A DNA stretch of 64,000 nt, from NCBI GenBank assembly GCA_016721735.1, contig JADKHM010000008.1, forward strand, positions 34,355 through 98,354, written 5' to 3'. Source of the stretch: Flavobacterium sp. (GTDB lineage: Bacteria > Bacteroidota > Bacteroidia > Flavobacteriales > Flavobacteriaceae). The stretch's first letter is position 1; each line of letters begins with the position of its first letter. The translations under genes were made by a program, and so were the position numbers. Below are positions 27,591 through 36,793 of the stretch, one piece after another. Below the pieces are notes generated by a model. The model did not search any database and was not told where the DNA came from. It saw nothing but the letters and a program-made list of their open reading frames with translations.

Positions 27591-27651
27591 TCCAAAAAAA
27601 TAGCTTAGGACTATTTTTAGAACTTAATTTTTTGTTATAGTTGATTAGAGA

Positions 27652-29064
27652 TTATTTTTGAGTCGATGGACAAACAAATTGTGTGAGTGGAATTCCCGCA
27701 TTGCGAATTCCATTGATTCCTTTTTCTACATTAATTAAATGGTGATAACCTCTCGATTTTAGAATGGAAGCCATGATCACAGAACGATAACCTCCGGCAC
27801 AATGCAAATAAAAAGTTTCGTCTTTTGGAACCGCAGCAAAATTAGAATTGATTGTGTCCAAAGGAATATTAATCGCGTTTTCAACATGCTCGGCTTCGAA
27901 TTCGCTTGGTTTCCGGGCATCTACAACGACGCTTTTTTCGGAAAGTTCGGAAGCAAATTGTTCCGGTTTGATGGATGCCATGGAATCTGTTTCGTATCCC
28001 GCTTTTTCCCAAGCATCGATTCCTCCCGCTAAATATCCTAATACGTGATCAAAACCTACTCTCGACAATCTGGTAATCGTTTCTTCTTCTTTGCCTTCTG
28101 GTGTTACCAATAATAACGGTTGTTTTACGTCAGCCAATAAGGCACCAACCCAAGGCGCAAAGTTTCCTTGTATTCCAATAAATATGGAGTTAGGGATGTG
28201 TTTTTTTACAAAATCATCTTCATGACGAACATCCAGTACCACTGCTTCGGCCTGATTTGCTAAAGTTTCAAATTCGGCTGGCGTTAGTGCTTTCTTTGAT
28301 TTCTCCAAAATGGCATCTAAACTTTCGTACCCTTGAATGTTTAACATCACATTTTGTGGAAAATACGCCGGCGGTAATCCCAAACCATCTAACAATTCTT
28401 TGGTAAATTCTTCTCGAGTCATATCGGCTCGTAAAGCATAATTGGTTTTCTTTTGATTCCCCAAAGTATCGGTGGTTTCTTTGCTCATGTTTTTCCCGCA
28501 AGCGCTTCCGGCTCCATGACTTGGATAAACAATCAAATCGTCGGGCAGCGGCATGATTTTATTGCGAAGTGAATCGAATAAATAGGAAGCCAATTTTTCT
28601 TGCGTTAAATCATCGACCAACGCTTGCGCTAAATCAGGTCGACCGACATCTCCAATAAATAAGGTGTCTCCAGTAATAATACCGTGTAGGTTTCCAGTTT
28701 CACCGATCAACAAATAACACGTACTTTCCAACGTATGTCCGGGTGTATGAATGGCCTTGATCGTATAATTTCCAACTTTAAATTCTTGGTTGTCAGTGGC
28801 AATGATGGCTTCAAATTCAGGCTTTGCTGTTGGTCCATATACGATTTGACCACCCGATTTTTTAGCGAGGTCGAGATGACCCGAAACAAAATCAGCATGA
28901 AAATGCGTTTCAAAAATGTACTTTATTTTGGCATTGTCCTTATTAGCTCGATCTAAATACGGTTGTACTTCTCGGAGCGGGTCAAAAATGGCAGCTTCAC
29001 CATTACTTTCTAGATAATACGCCGCTTGAGCAATGCATCCAGTATAAATTTGTTCGATTTTCAT
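27652..29064 (-). CDS. Persulfide dioxygenase-rhodanese fusion (first copy)
   Basis: 470 residues. The N-terminal metallo-beta-lactamase fold has HFHADFVSGH at 54-63, HTPGHT at 106-111 and ITGDTLF with Asp133, placing candidate ligands equivalent to the single-iron set of ETHE1 (His, His, Asp). The residue after HxHxD is Phe and not His, consistent with loss of a second metal site. Two rhodanese modules follow: one near 265-355 lacks the catalytic Cys, and one near 375-465 has it in HCAGGYRS. Such fusions oxidise glutathione-type persulfide and move sulfane sulfur. It is the last gene of the RND operon, and a close paralogue lies at 50652. Confidence 0.9.
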   Translation of the reverse strand: MKIEQIYTGCIAQAAYYLESNGEAAIFDPLREVQPYLDRANKDNAKIKYIFETHFHADFVSGHLDLAKKSGGQIVYGPTAKPEFEAIIATDNQEFKVGNYTIKAIHTPGHTLESTCYLLIGETGNLHGIITGDTLFIGDVGRPDLAQALVDDLTQEKLASYLFDSLRNKIMPLPDDLIVYPSHGAGSACGKNMSKETTDTLGNQKKTNYALRADMTREEFTKELLDGLGLPPAYFPQNVMLNIQGYESLDAILEKSKKALTPAEFETLANQAEAVVLDVRHEDDFVKKHIPNSIFIGIQGNFAPWVGALLADVKQPLLLVTPEGKEEETITRLSRVGFDHVLGYLAGGIDAWEKAGYETDSMASIKPEQFASELSEKSVVVDARKPSEFEAEHVENAINIPLDTINSNFAAVPKDETFYLHCAGGYRSVIMASILKSRGYHHLINVEKGINGIRNAGIPLTQFVCPSTQK

Positions 29065-29095
29065 AGCAAGTTGTTTGACACAAAAATAGGAAATA

Positions 29096-29281
29096 TTAAT
29101 CTTTCACTCCTAATTTCTTTAGTATGTCTTCCATCAAACACCATTTGGTGAAGGCGGATTGCAATAGATTCGCCCCAACAAAAGCAGTAAACCAGAGCCA
29201 ATTCTGATTGACATAAATGGATAACAATAGACTGATAAGGATGAAACTTCCTGCAACAGCGCGAATAATTCGGTTGATCAT
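29096..29281 (-). CDS. DUF2892 (YgaP-like) small membrane protein
   Basis: 61 residues with two membrane segments: MINRIIRAVAGSFILISLLL, then the stretch WLWFTAFVGANLLQSAF, then CLMEDILKKLGVKD. The conserved cysteine near residue 49 and this layout match the DUF2892 membrane part of YgaP, where it is fused to a rhodanese. Here it lies 31 bases upstream of the dioxygenase-rhodanese gene. A parallel gene pair exists at 50110/50325, which supports a role in handling sulfane sulfur at the membrane. Confidence 0.8.
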   Translation of the reverse strand: MINRIIRAVAGSFILISLLLSIYVNQNWLWFTAFVGANLLQSAFTKWCLMEDILKKLGVKD

Positions 29282-29299
29282 TTTTTAAGATTTAAAAGG

Positions 29300-29626
29300 T
29301 TAGACTTTATGCAGCGTTGGATTATTCGATTTTTCGATATTGAGCACCGCTACATGAATTTGAGATAACGATTCTTGTGCATCATTGAAGTCGCTGATCA
29401 ATCCAAAAAGGGTATCTACATTTTCTTTTTTGACAAAGGCATAAAAGAGCATCGATTCAGTTTCGTTAATCTCCGACGCAAACCAATTGCTTTCAATCGC
29501 TTCTTCAGAAATGTCTCGAAAACCCGTTACTTCTTTGAACGAGTATGTTTTTACGTTTGCTTCTTTGAGCATTCCTTTGATGTCTTTTTCAAAGGCAACT
29601 ATGGAGGTGATGATGAGTAATTTCAT
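29300..29626 (-). CDS. PII-like small protein of the RND operon
   Basis: 108 residues, no signal. The start MKLLIITSIVAFEKDIKGMLKE and the later FYAFVKKENVDTLFGLI and HVAVLNIEK give an alternating strand-helix pattern like the ferredoxin fold of PII/CutA1-type proteins. I assign it by pattern and by its place: it is 18 bases upstream of the DUF2892 gene and 40 bases downstream of an RND pump, where small PII-like or DUF3240 proteins are often found. It may sense metal or nucleotide state. The assignment is moderate. Confidence 0.6.
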   Translation of the reverse strand: MKLLIITSIVAFEKDIKGMLKEANVKTYSFKEVTGFRDISEEAIESNWFASEINETESMLFYAFVKKENVDTLFGLISDFNDAQESLSQIHVAVLNIEKSNNPTLHKV

Positions 29627-29629
29627 TTT

Positions 29630-29669
29630 TAAGATTGTAAGATTTTAAGATTGTTAGACTGCAAGATTA
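29630..29669. repeat. Short A/T direct repeats in the RND-PII gap
   Basis: The unit TAAGATT or a close variant occurs about four times in 40 bases between two genes of one operon. It overlaps the stop of the RND gene by a few bases. No hairpin or promoter is obvious. Confidence 0.45.
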
Positions 29670-32600
29670 CTTTTCCCATTTTTTTCTTTCAGTTACATAA
29701 TAAATAATCGGGACGACAAGTAGAGTCAGGATCGTTGAAACTATTGCTCCAAATACTAAAGAGATGGCCAAACCTTGAAAAATGGGGTCAAACAAGATGA
29801 TGGATGCTCCGATTACAACCGCTCCTGTCGTTAATAGAATTGGAGTAGTTCTTACCGCGCCGGCTTCAATAATGGCTTGCTTTAAAGGTACACCGTCATT
29901 GAGTCGGATTTCTATAAAGTCAATCAACAAAACCGAATTCCTGACCATGACACCCGCCAATGCAATCATCCCAATAAAGGAAGTTGCCGTAAAGAAAGCG
30001 CCCAACAGCCAATGCCCGAATACAATTCCGATTAACGAAAGCGGTATCGCCATCATCATCACCATTGGTGTTTTGAAGTTTTGAAACCAACCCACAATCA
30101 ACATATAAATAATCACAATCACGACCATAAATGCCACGCCTAAATCGCGGAATACTTCTAACGTAATTTGCCATTCGCCGTCCCATTTTACAGTAAAATC
30201 GCTTTCGTCGGTGGGTTGATCCATGTACAGTTCGTTCACTTTATAGCCTTTAGGTACTGTCATTTTTTGAAGTTTTTCATTCATTCCCAAAATCGCATAA
30301 ACCGGACTTTCCAAAGCGCCCGCCATATCCGCCGTGACGTAAACCACACGTTTTTGATCTTTGCGGTAAATGGTTTTTTGCAAAGTGTCTGTTTTAACTT
30401 TCACCAAATCACTTACGGGTATCATATTTCCTCTGCTGCTTTTGATTTTCAAATTTTCGATGTCTTGCAACGACGTTTTGTCCTTGTCGTCAAGCGAAAG
30501 CACGATGCCAACGTTGTCATTTGAGTTTTCATCATACAAATTTGAAACAGGATATTCTTTCAACAAATACGTCAAATTCCCAACGACTTGTTGCGGCGCA
30601 ATGCCATTGAGCATCGCTTTTTCTTTATCGACTTCGAGTCTATATTCGGTTTGATTGTCCTCGGTCATCCAATCGACATCTACAATATCGGTAGTAGTTT
30701 CTAAAATGCCTTTCACTTGATTGGCGACTTTGATTTGATCTTTATAATTCGGACCGTAAATTTCTGCAACTAATGTCGATAATACGGGTGGTCCTGGCGG
30801 TACTTCTATAATTTTGACATTCGCGCCATATTTCTTAGCAATCTTTTGAATTTCAGGACGCACTTCTTTAGCAATCCCGTGACTTTGGATTTTGCGCTCG
30901 TCTTTGTGTAGCAAATTAACTTGAATATCCGCCATATTGCTACCGCCACGCAAATCGTAATGCCGCACCAATCCGTTGAACGTAATAGGAGCAGAGGTGC
31001 CAATATAATTCTGATAATTCACCACTTCAGGAACCGTCGACAGATATTGTGCAATTTCTTTGGTCACTGCTGCCGTGCGCTCTAAAGTGGTGCCTTCGGG
31101 CATGTCAATCACCACTTGAAATTCATTTTTATTATCGAAAGGCAACATTTTCACGACCACCGATTTGGTAAAGAACATCACTACGGAACCGATCAATAGT
31201 ACCACGGTAATGCCCACCAATGCGCGTCTTTTCATACTGCTTTCTAATAAAGGACGTTCTAATTTGTTGTAAATTTTATACACCCAACTGGTTTCCATAC
31301 CGTGCTCTTCCTTATGTTTTTGGGTGTCTTTTTCTTGCAATAGATGATAGCCTAAATACGGCGTTACCGTCAACGCGACAAATAAAGAAAGCAACATCGC
31401 AATCGAAGCACCGATCGGCATTGGACTCATATAAGGTCCCATCATGCCCGATACAAACGCCATCGGCAATATCGCAGCAATCACCGTAAACGTTGCTAAA
31501 ATCGTAGGATTCCCCACTTCATTGATCGCATAAATCGCAGCTTGTTTAAAAGGCAATCGTTTCATTTTGAAATGCCGGTGCATGTTCTCGGCAATGATAA
31601 TACTGTCATCCACTACAATTCCAACTACAAAAACTAGGGCAAAAAGGGTAATTCGATTTAAAGTATAACCTAACAAATAATACGCAAACAACGTCAAAGC
31701 AAACGTCAACGGAACAGAGAAAAACACCACCAATCCGCCACGCCAACCCATCGCCAACATCACTAAAAAAGTAACGGCTAGAATGGCAATGCCCAAATGC
31801 AGCAGTAATTCACCAACTTTGTCCGATGCCGTTTCACCGTAATTTCTGGAAACTTCAACATGAACGTCACTCGGAATCAACGTTTTTTTCAAAAGTTCGA
31901 CACGCTCCAAAATCTTCTCCGAAATTTTCATCGCATCGGCACCTTTTACTTTGCCAATAGAAATCGTCACCGCCGGATATTCTGACGATGCCGTTTTGAA
32001 TTTTTCATTCGCCTTGCCATAACCAAACGAAACGTAACTGCTTGGTGTTGATGGACCATCTTCAACCATGGCAACTTGTTTCAAGTACACCGGCAAATTC
32101 GCATTCACACCAACGACCAAATTCTCTACATCTTCCGACGTTTTCAAAAATTGTCCGGTCGTCACTAAATATTCTTGATCTTTATTGACAAAACTTCCGG
32201 ATTGTGAACTGCTATTATTCGCCTGAATCATTTGCATTATGCCCAACGCATCCACGCCGTTTTCCGCCATTTTATCTTTATCCAAAACCACTTTCACTTG
32301 GCGGTTTCTGCCTCCAATTTCTCGGGTAATCGCGACATCTTTGACTTTCTCAATCTCCGAAGTCACTTCTTCCGCAATTTGTCGCAATTGAAAATCGTCT
32401 TGCTTTTCACTCCACATCGTCAATCCCAACATCGGCACGTCATCAATCGAGCGCGTTTTGACCATCGGTTTGTAAACACCTTGAGGAAACATATTCTCGT
32501 GTTTCGCTAACTCGTCGTATAATTTCACATACGACCGCTCGACATCTTGACCCACGTAAAACTGCACAATCAACATCGCCTGACCGTTCATCGCCATACT

Positions 32601-32858
32601 GTGAACGTGCTCGACACCTTTGATATTCGAAAGCACTTTTTCTAGCGGTTTGATCACGCGACTTTCTACTTCTGTTGGACTCGCACCAGGATAGCCCACC
32701 ATCACGTCGGCCATCGGCACATTGATTTGCGGTTCTTCCTCACGTGGAATCAAAAATGAACTATAAACTCCAATAATCATCAACGCAACCATCAATAGAA
32801 TAGTCAGTTTCGAGTTGATGAAAAAATGGGCAATTTTACCTGATATTCCTTCTTGCAT
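29667..32858 (-). CDS. RND efflux pump inner-membrane permease
   Basis: 1063 residues, full length for an AcrB/CzcA-type RND transporter. It has about twelve membrane segments in two groups, starting at residues 15-35 and 345-500, with two large periplasmic loops. Motif regions include VGIVVDDSIIIAENM near 410, the proton-relay part of TM4, and a similar segment near 960-1000. The sequence of the relay looks more like the HAE1 type (GIVVDDSI) than the heavy-metal CzcA type (GAAVDGAV), so the substrate is probably an organic compound or is unassigned. It is third in a six-gene operon with its TolC and adaptor. Confidence 0.92.
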   Translation of the reverse strand: MQEGISGKIAHFFINSKLTILLMVALMIIGVYSSFLIPREEEPQINVPMADVMVGYPGASPTEVESRVIKPLEKVLSNIKGVEHVHSMAMNGQAMLIVQFYVGQDVERSYVKLYDELAKHENMFPQGVYKPMVKTRSIDDVPMLGLTMWSEKQDDFQLRQIAEEVTSEIEKVKDVAITREIGGRNRQVKVVLDKDKMAENGVDALGIMQMIQANNSSSQSGSFVNKDQEYLVTTGQFLKTSEDVENLVVGVNANLPVYLKQVAMVEDGPSTPSSYVSFGYGKANEKFKTASSEYPAVTISIGKVKGADAMKISEKILERVELLKKTLIPSDVHVEVSRNYGETASDKVGELLLHLGIAILAVTFLVMLAMGWRGGLVVFFSVPLTFALTLFAYYLLGYTLNRITLFALVFVVGIVVDDSIIIAENMHRHFKMKRLPFKQAAIYAINEVGNPTILATFTVIAAILPMAFVSGMMGPYMSPMPIGASIAMLLSLFVALTVTPYLGYHLLQEKDTQKHKEEHGMETSWVYKIYNKLERPLLESSMKRRALVGITVVLLIGSVVMFFTKSVVVKMLPFDNKNEFQVVIDMPEGTTLERTAAVTKEIAQYLSTVPEVVNYQNYIGTSAPITFNGLVRHYDLRGGSNMADIQVNLLHKDERKIQSHGIAKEVRPEIQKIAKKYGANVKIIEVPPGPPVLSTLVAEIYGPNYKDQIKVANQVKGILETTTDIVDVDWMTEDNQTEYRLEVDKEKAMLNGIAPQQVVGNLTYLLKEYPVSNLYDENSNDNVGIVLSLDDKDKTSLQDIENLKIKSSRGNMIPVSDLVKVKTDTLQKTIYRKDQKRVVYVTADMAGALESPVYAILGMNEKLQKMTVPKGYKVNELYMDQPTDESDFTVKWDGEWQITLEVFRDLGVAFMVVIVIIYMLIVGWFQNFKTPMVMMMAIPLSLIGIVFGHWLLGAFFTATSFIGMIALAGVMVRNSVLLIDFIEIRLNDGVPLKQAIIEAGAVRTTPILLTTGAVVIGASIILFDPIFQGLAISLVFGAIVSTILTLLVVPIIYYVTERKKWEK

Positions 32859-32874
32859 AATTTCTGTTTTTTTA

Positions 32875-32959
32875 TGGGCGTGCCCCTACGGGTCGGGCTT
32901 TCGGCTCTATCTTTTGCTCCGCAAAAGGATGCCGCCTTTATCCCTCACGCAACCCTGAT
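32875..32959 (-). repeat. Dispersed intergenic hairpin repeat, copy 4
   Basis: On the minus strand it includes GGCATCCTTTTGCGGAGC and AAAAGATAGAGCCGAAAGC, then a second G/C-rich inverted stretch near GACCCGTAGGGGC. The inner stem and flanking GGCATCC / AGC parts match the other copies, while the outer part differs. It lies between two genes of one operon (adaptor and pump), so it may lower or segment readthrough. Confidence 0.6.
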
Positions 32960-32974
32960 TTTCAAATTGCGTTC

Positions 32975-34057
32975 TTACTGAATACTTACTTTTGCGCCAT
33001 TATATAATTTGCCTTCCGCCGAAAGAATATACGATTCGGTCGCCGCCAATCCCGATAACACTTCTACTTGATTGCCAAAAGTTTTTCCCACGCGCAGCCA
33101 GCGTAAAATCGCAACGTTTCCAGTTCCTATCGTATAAATACCAGTAAGTTGACCTTGATGAACTAAAGCACTTTCTGGCACCAAAACGGTTTCTGTTGTT
33201 GTCGTTTTTGCTTTGTTGGCGATTGGAAATTGCACATTCACAAACATGCCCGACAACACTTTCGCATCGGTTTTTCCCAAATTGATTTTCACCAAATATT
33301 GGCCTCCTGTATTCTTCGCTGATAAACTCACTTCGGTTACCGTTCCCGTCAAGCTTTCGTTAGTCGATTTGACCAACACTTTGGCTGTCATACCACTTTT
33401 GATGGAAGTGATATCACTTTCAGAAACCATCGCCGTCACTTGCAAATGCGATGCGCCTTCGACGCTCACGAGCGGCATTCCAGGATTCGCCATGTCGCCT
33501 TCTTTGATAAATGTGTTCGTCACTTCGCCTGCAAAAGGAGCGGTAATATTCGCGTAAGAAAATTGTGCCAGCACTTCATTTCGCATTTGTTTCGCGCCTT
33601 CCAATCCGGCTTTTGCCATTTCGTAGCGTGAGGTCATGTCATCCAATTCTTTCTGCGAAGCACTTTGTTGGTTGAATAAAGCGGTAAAACGTTCGTAGTC
33701 TTTTTTAGCATTGTTGAAGGCTGCGTTCGCTTGCAAAATAGAAGCATCGACTTGTGCTTTTTTCGCTTGCAAATCGGCGTTGTTGATGCTAACTAACAAT
33801 TGTCCAGCATTTACTTTTTGTCCGACTTTCACATGGACTTTGGTGACGTAACCCATCATTCTTGTGCTGACATTCGCGCTGTTTTCGGCTTCAATTTTTC
33901 CGCTTGCAGTGACGTATGGACTATTGTTGTCGGCCGCAATTCCGCTTACTTTAACTGCAATCGCAGCTTCGTTATTGACGATTGCTTTCTGTTCTTTTCC
34001 GCACGATATCACTAAAGCTAGCGATAATATTATAGTGGTTGTAAATATCTTTTTCAT
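32975..34057 (-). CDS. RND periplasmic adaptor (membrane fusion protein)
   Basis: 360 residues with a lipoprotein-like signal (MKKIFTTTIILSLALVISCGKE). The biotinyl-lipoyl halves are near residues 45-85 and 165-205 (FAGEVTNTFIKEGDMANPG), separated by a coiled-coil hairpin rich in K, A and Q at about 85-160. A beta-barrel domain follows at 205-285. It links the pump to TolC. Its start lies 2 bases after the TolC stop, so the genes are translationally close. Confidence 0.92.
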   Translation of the reverse strand: MKKIFTTTIILSLALVISCGKEQKAIVNNEAAIAVKVSGIAADNNSPYVTASGKIEAENSANVSTRMMGYVTKVHVKVGQKVNAGQLLVSINNADLQAKKAQVDASILQANAAFNNAKKDYERFTALFNQQSASQKELDDMTSRYEMAKAGLEGAKQMRNEVLAQFSYANITAPFAGEVTNTFIKEGDMANPGMPLVSVEGASHLQVTAMVSESDITSIKSGMTAKVLVKSTNESLTGTVTEVSLSAKNTGGQYLVKINLGKTDAKVLSGMFVNVQFPIANKAKTTTTETVLVPESALVHQGQLTGIYTIGTGNVAILRWLRVGKTFGNQVEVLSGLAATESYILSAEGKLYNGAKVSIQ

Positions 34058-34059
34058 AG

Positions 34060-35373
34060 TTATTGGGTTAAAAATTGTAAGTATTCTTTGGTGAAGTTAT
34101 AGTCAAAAACTGCTTGCAAATGCTCTAATTCTTTTTGAATCATTTGGGTTTCAGAGCTGAGCAAATCGGTTGTTTTTTCTAGGCCTTGCGTAAATCGATT
34201 TTGTCGAATCCTGTAGGCTTCTTGAGATTGCTGTAGTGCTAATTGCGAAAGATTTACTTTGTTTTCGGCATCTTTCAATTGGCGGTTGGTTTTGTTGAGT
34301 TCTAGCTGACTTTGCGCTTTGTACTGTTGGGTTTCTAAAGTAGCTTTTTGAAAATCGGCTTTGGCTTTTTCCATTTTCCCAATCGATTGGTAGCCATCAA
34401 AAAGCTTCCATGACAATTGTGCTCCCACCAAATAGCCTTTGGCACTGGTTCCGAATAAGTTCTTGTCATACAATTCATAGCTTCCGAAAGCATTCAATCG
34501 CGGCAGAAAATTCATCTTAGAAGATTGCAGCATTTTTTGATAGGCTTCCGAAGATTTGTCCATCGCTAGAAAGTCTTTTCGATTTGCAGAAATAGCTGTA
34601 GCGTTTTCTTCAACAGCAATCGAATTGTCTAATGCTTCAGTTGGTTTGTAGATTTTGCCTTTGAGATCTTCATTCAACAAAAAAGCCAGATAATCTGAGG
34701 CATTTTGAATGTTGCTTTTGGCATATTGCCATTGATTCGCCACTTCATTGACACGAACCTGCGCATTTAAGACATCTGTTTTTTGCAACAATCCTTGTTT
34801 GAAATAATTTTCCACCAACTTCAAATTGGCTTGCCCTGTGGCATTGGCTTTTTCTAAAACTGCCGCCGCTTTATACGCCAATTGCAATTGCAGAAACGCT
34901 TTGTTGACTTCCAATTGTAATCCCTCAGTCGTGCGTTCCGTTTGTAGTTGAAATGCTTGCATTTTGGAGTGCGCCGCTTGTCTTCCGTACAATCCATCCA
35001 AATTGATTAGTGGTTGCATGACTTCTAGTTTCGTTGCGAAGTTTTGTGTTTTCGCAGGATCGTTTAAAAGCGCTGGATTAAAGTCGGCAGCCGTCAGAAT
35101 CTCTTGATTCAATTTCGAACCAAAAGCCATGAGTGGATTGGTAGTCGAAATCGCTGTCTGCGAAGCGGTAATGCTGGGCAAGAAAAGCGAATTCGATTGT
35201 CGGTACTCGGCTTGTGCCGCTTTGAAATTTTGGTTGGCTATTTTAATTTGAAGGTTTCTGTCTGTCATCCGTTGCCAAAGTTCTTTCTTTGAAAGAGGCA
35301 AGGTGTCTTGGCTAAAACCTAGTGAGGTTACCAAAAGCAGACCGAGTGAAAGTAATATTTGCGGTTTCTTCAT
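34060..35373 (-). CDS. TolC-family outer membrane efflux protein
   Basis: 437 residues from the ATG at 35373, chosen because it gives a signal peptide (MKKPQILLSLGLLLVTSLGF) and places the promoter just upstream; the longer frame to 35469 would cover the regulatory palindrome. Long heptad-type helices repeat in two halves, with the family pattern of NALQLQLAYKAA and SQEAYRIRQNRFTQGLEKTTD. It should form the outer-membrane channel. It is the first gene of the operon that continues through adaptor, pump, PII-like, DUF2892 and persulfide dioxygenase genes to 27652. Confidence 0.92.
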   Translation of the reverse strand: MKKPQILLSLGLLLVTSLGFSQDTLPLSKKELWQRMTDRNLQIKIANQNFKAAQAEYRQSNSLFLPSITASQTAISTTNPLMAFGSKLNQEILTAADFNPALLNDPAKTQNFATKLEVMQPLINLDGLYGRQAAHSKMQAFQLQTERTTEGLQLEVNKAFLQLQLAYKAAAVLEKANATGQANLKLVENYFKQGLLQKTDVLNAQVRVNEVANQWQYAKSNIQNASDYLAFLLNEDLKGKIYKPTEALDNSIAVEENATAISANRKDFLAMDKSSEAYQKMLQSSKMNFLPRLNAFGSYELYDKNLFGTSAKGYLVGAQLSWKLFDGYQSIGKMEKAKADFQKATLETQQYKAQSQLELNKTNRQLKDAENKVNLSQLALQQSQEAYRIRQNRFTQGLEKTTDLLSSETQMIQKELEHLQAVFDYNFTKEYLQFLTQ

Positions 35374-35395
35374 AATATTTTTCTGAATTATGAAG

Positions 35396-35439
35396 CAAAG
35401 ATATTGTGATGAAATTCTGTGGTCAGTAACTATTGTCAC
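35396..35439 (-). promoter_or_regulatory. Crp/Fnr-type class II promoter of the RND-dioxygenase operon
   Basis: The palindrome GTAAC-TATT-GTCAC spans 35426-35439 (four of five arm bases symmetric). The -7 element, minus-strand TATCTTTG, is at 35396-35403. The distance between their centres is 33 bp, the same as at five other promoters in this window. This puts the palindrome near -40, the place for an activator contacting sigma. The start codon is 22 bases past the -7 element. Confidence 0.7.
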
Positions 35440-35512
35440 ACTGCAAAAAAATAGTGCCTGATTTCTCAAGCACTACTAAAAAACGAAACTATAATACGAA
35501 ATTTGTAATAAT

Positions 35513-36778
35513 TTAGATTACAGTATGATCGCCAACAATTTCGCTCAATGCCAAACCCCAATGTGGAATTTTGCCTCCAAGCGTATAGTACATTTGTTTG
35601 AATCCCATTTTGAGGGCATAAGGTGTCAATCCCATTTCTAAATGACTTTCTTTTCCGCCCCACCATTCATTAGTGCGCATGTAAAATCCTTTAATACCAC
35701 CCATATCACCCATGCACAGCAATTCGAATTCCATCGGAGCAATATCTCCTTGTATAATACCTAATTCTTTTCCTAAAGTATTGGCTAAAACTTCAGCTTC
35801 CATGTGTCCTAACGAACCAATTTTTGGTACCGTAATGGACGCGGCATCACCGACTGCAAAAATATTCTGATAATCGGGGTTCCGCATGTATAAATCGGTG
35901 ATTACAAATCCCATATCGTCAGTAAAAGGTAAATCTTTTAAAAAATCATGTGCCTGCCAATCAGGAAATAATATGGCTACTTCGGCTTCCTGGGTAGAAC
36001 CATCATTGAATTCGATTCCGCCTTTATGCACTTTTTTGATGCCTTTGGTGTTTGCCTGATAATTGTAGCCCATTTTACCCATCATGGGCAGTAATTGATT
36101 GAGTATCGTTTCTCCTGCATCTTCCGCAATTACTTTGGCCGGAGTAGATAAATATATTGTTGACGTTTTTCCTTTGTTTTGTTTCTCTAACCAATGCGCT
36201 AGTGAAAAAGCCATTTCAACTGGTGGACCTTCGCAGGCTGTTAAGGCAATTGGTAGATTTGGCGGTAATTTATCGCTTTTGCCCTGATGAAAAATATCGG
36301 AAGTAATGGCAATTGGTCCGCCTTTATAGTCTTTGTGCAAATAATTCCGTAAACGATTTCCAAGAAAGACATCGGTTACACTGTGACCATTTTCATTAAA
36401 GCCATCAATTTTATCATATGCTAAGCGATTGCCAAGTGCCACAACCAAATAATCATATTGTAGTTTGCGAACAGGATGTCCTAAACGCTCGTTTGGCTGG
36501 TAAAAAACTGTATTTGTTTCGGGATCAATAGTGGTTACTTCTGCCTGAATGAATTCGCTGCCATCATGTTCCAAAAAGGACATGAATTTGAATTGTAAAT
36601 CTATAGCAGGATTGACATTTGCCAAAACCTGCATAGGGATATTGGGTACAAACGTAAGCAACGATTTCCGGTCTATTATCGTAATATCTGCTTTGCCTTT
36701 AACAACGGCATGGATGTATCTTGCTGTGGTTAGTCCCGCGAAATTGCAACCTAAGATAACTATATGTGGTTTTGACAT
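35513..36778 (-). CDS. Sulfide:quinone oxidoreductase-like flavoprotein
   Basis: 421 residues. An FAD-binding Rossmann motif is seen at VILGCNFAGL near residue 8, a second nucleotide site near 115 (VVALGNRL), and the C-terminal FAD loop NIFAVGDAAS near 305. Cysteines at 182 (LTACEGPPVE) and 355 (ELLCMGD) stand where SQR enzymes carry the pair that forms the sulfur bridge. SQR oxidises sulfide to sulfane sulfur and passes electrons to quinone, feeding persulfide dioxygenase. It follows a peroxiredoxin gene by 15 bases and shares its promoter. Another FAD oxidoreductase of the NDH-2 family is the alternative. Confidence 0.85.
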   Translation of the reverse strand: MSKPHIVILGCNFAGLTTARYIHAVVKGKADITIIDRKSLLTFVPNIPMQVLANVNPAIDLQFKFMSFLEHDGSEFIQAEVTTIDPETNTVFYQPNERLGHPVRKLQYDYLVVALGNRLAYDKIDGFNENGHSVTDVFLGNRLRNYLHKDYKGGPIAITSDIFHQGKSDKLPPNLPIALTACEGPPVEMAFSLAHWLEKQNKGKTSTIYLSTPAKVIAEDAGETILNQLLPMMGKMGYNYQANTKGIKKVHKGGIEFNDGSTQEAEVAILFPDWQAHDFLKDLPFTDDMGFVITDLYMRNPDYQNIFAVGDAASITVPKIGSLGHMEAEVLANTLGKELGIIQGDIAPMEFELLCMGDMGGIKGFYMRTNEWWGGKESHLEMGLTPYALKMGFKQMYYTLGGKIPHWGLALSEIVGDHTVI

Positions 36779-36793
36779 GATTAGTGTTTTTAA

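Noticed and set aside
35374..35469. Longer start for TolC
   Set aside because: It would cover both the -7 element and the palindrome and lacks a signal peptide.
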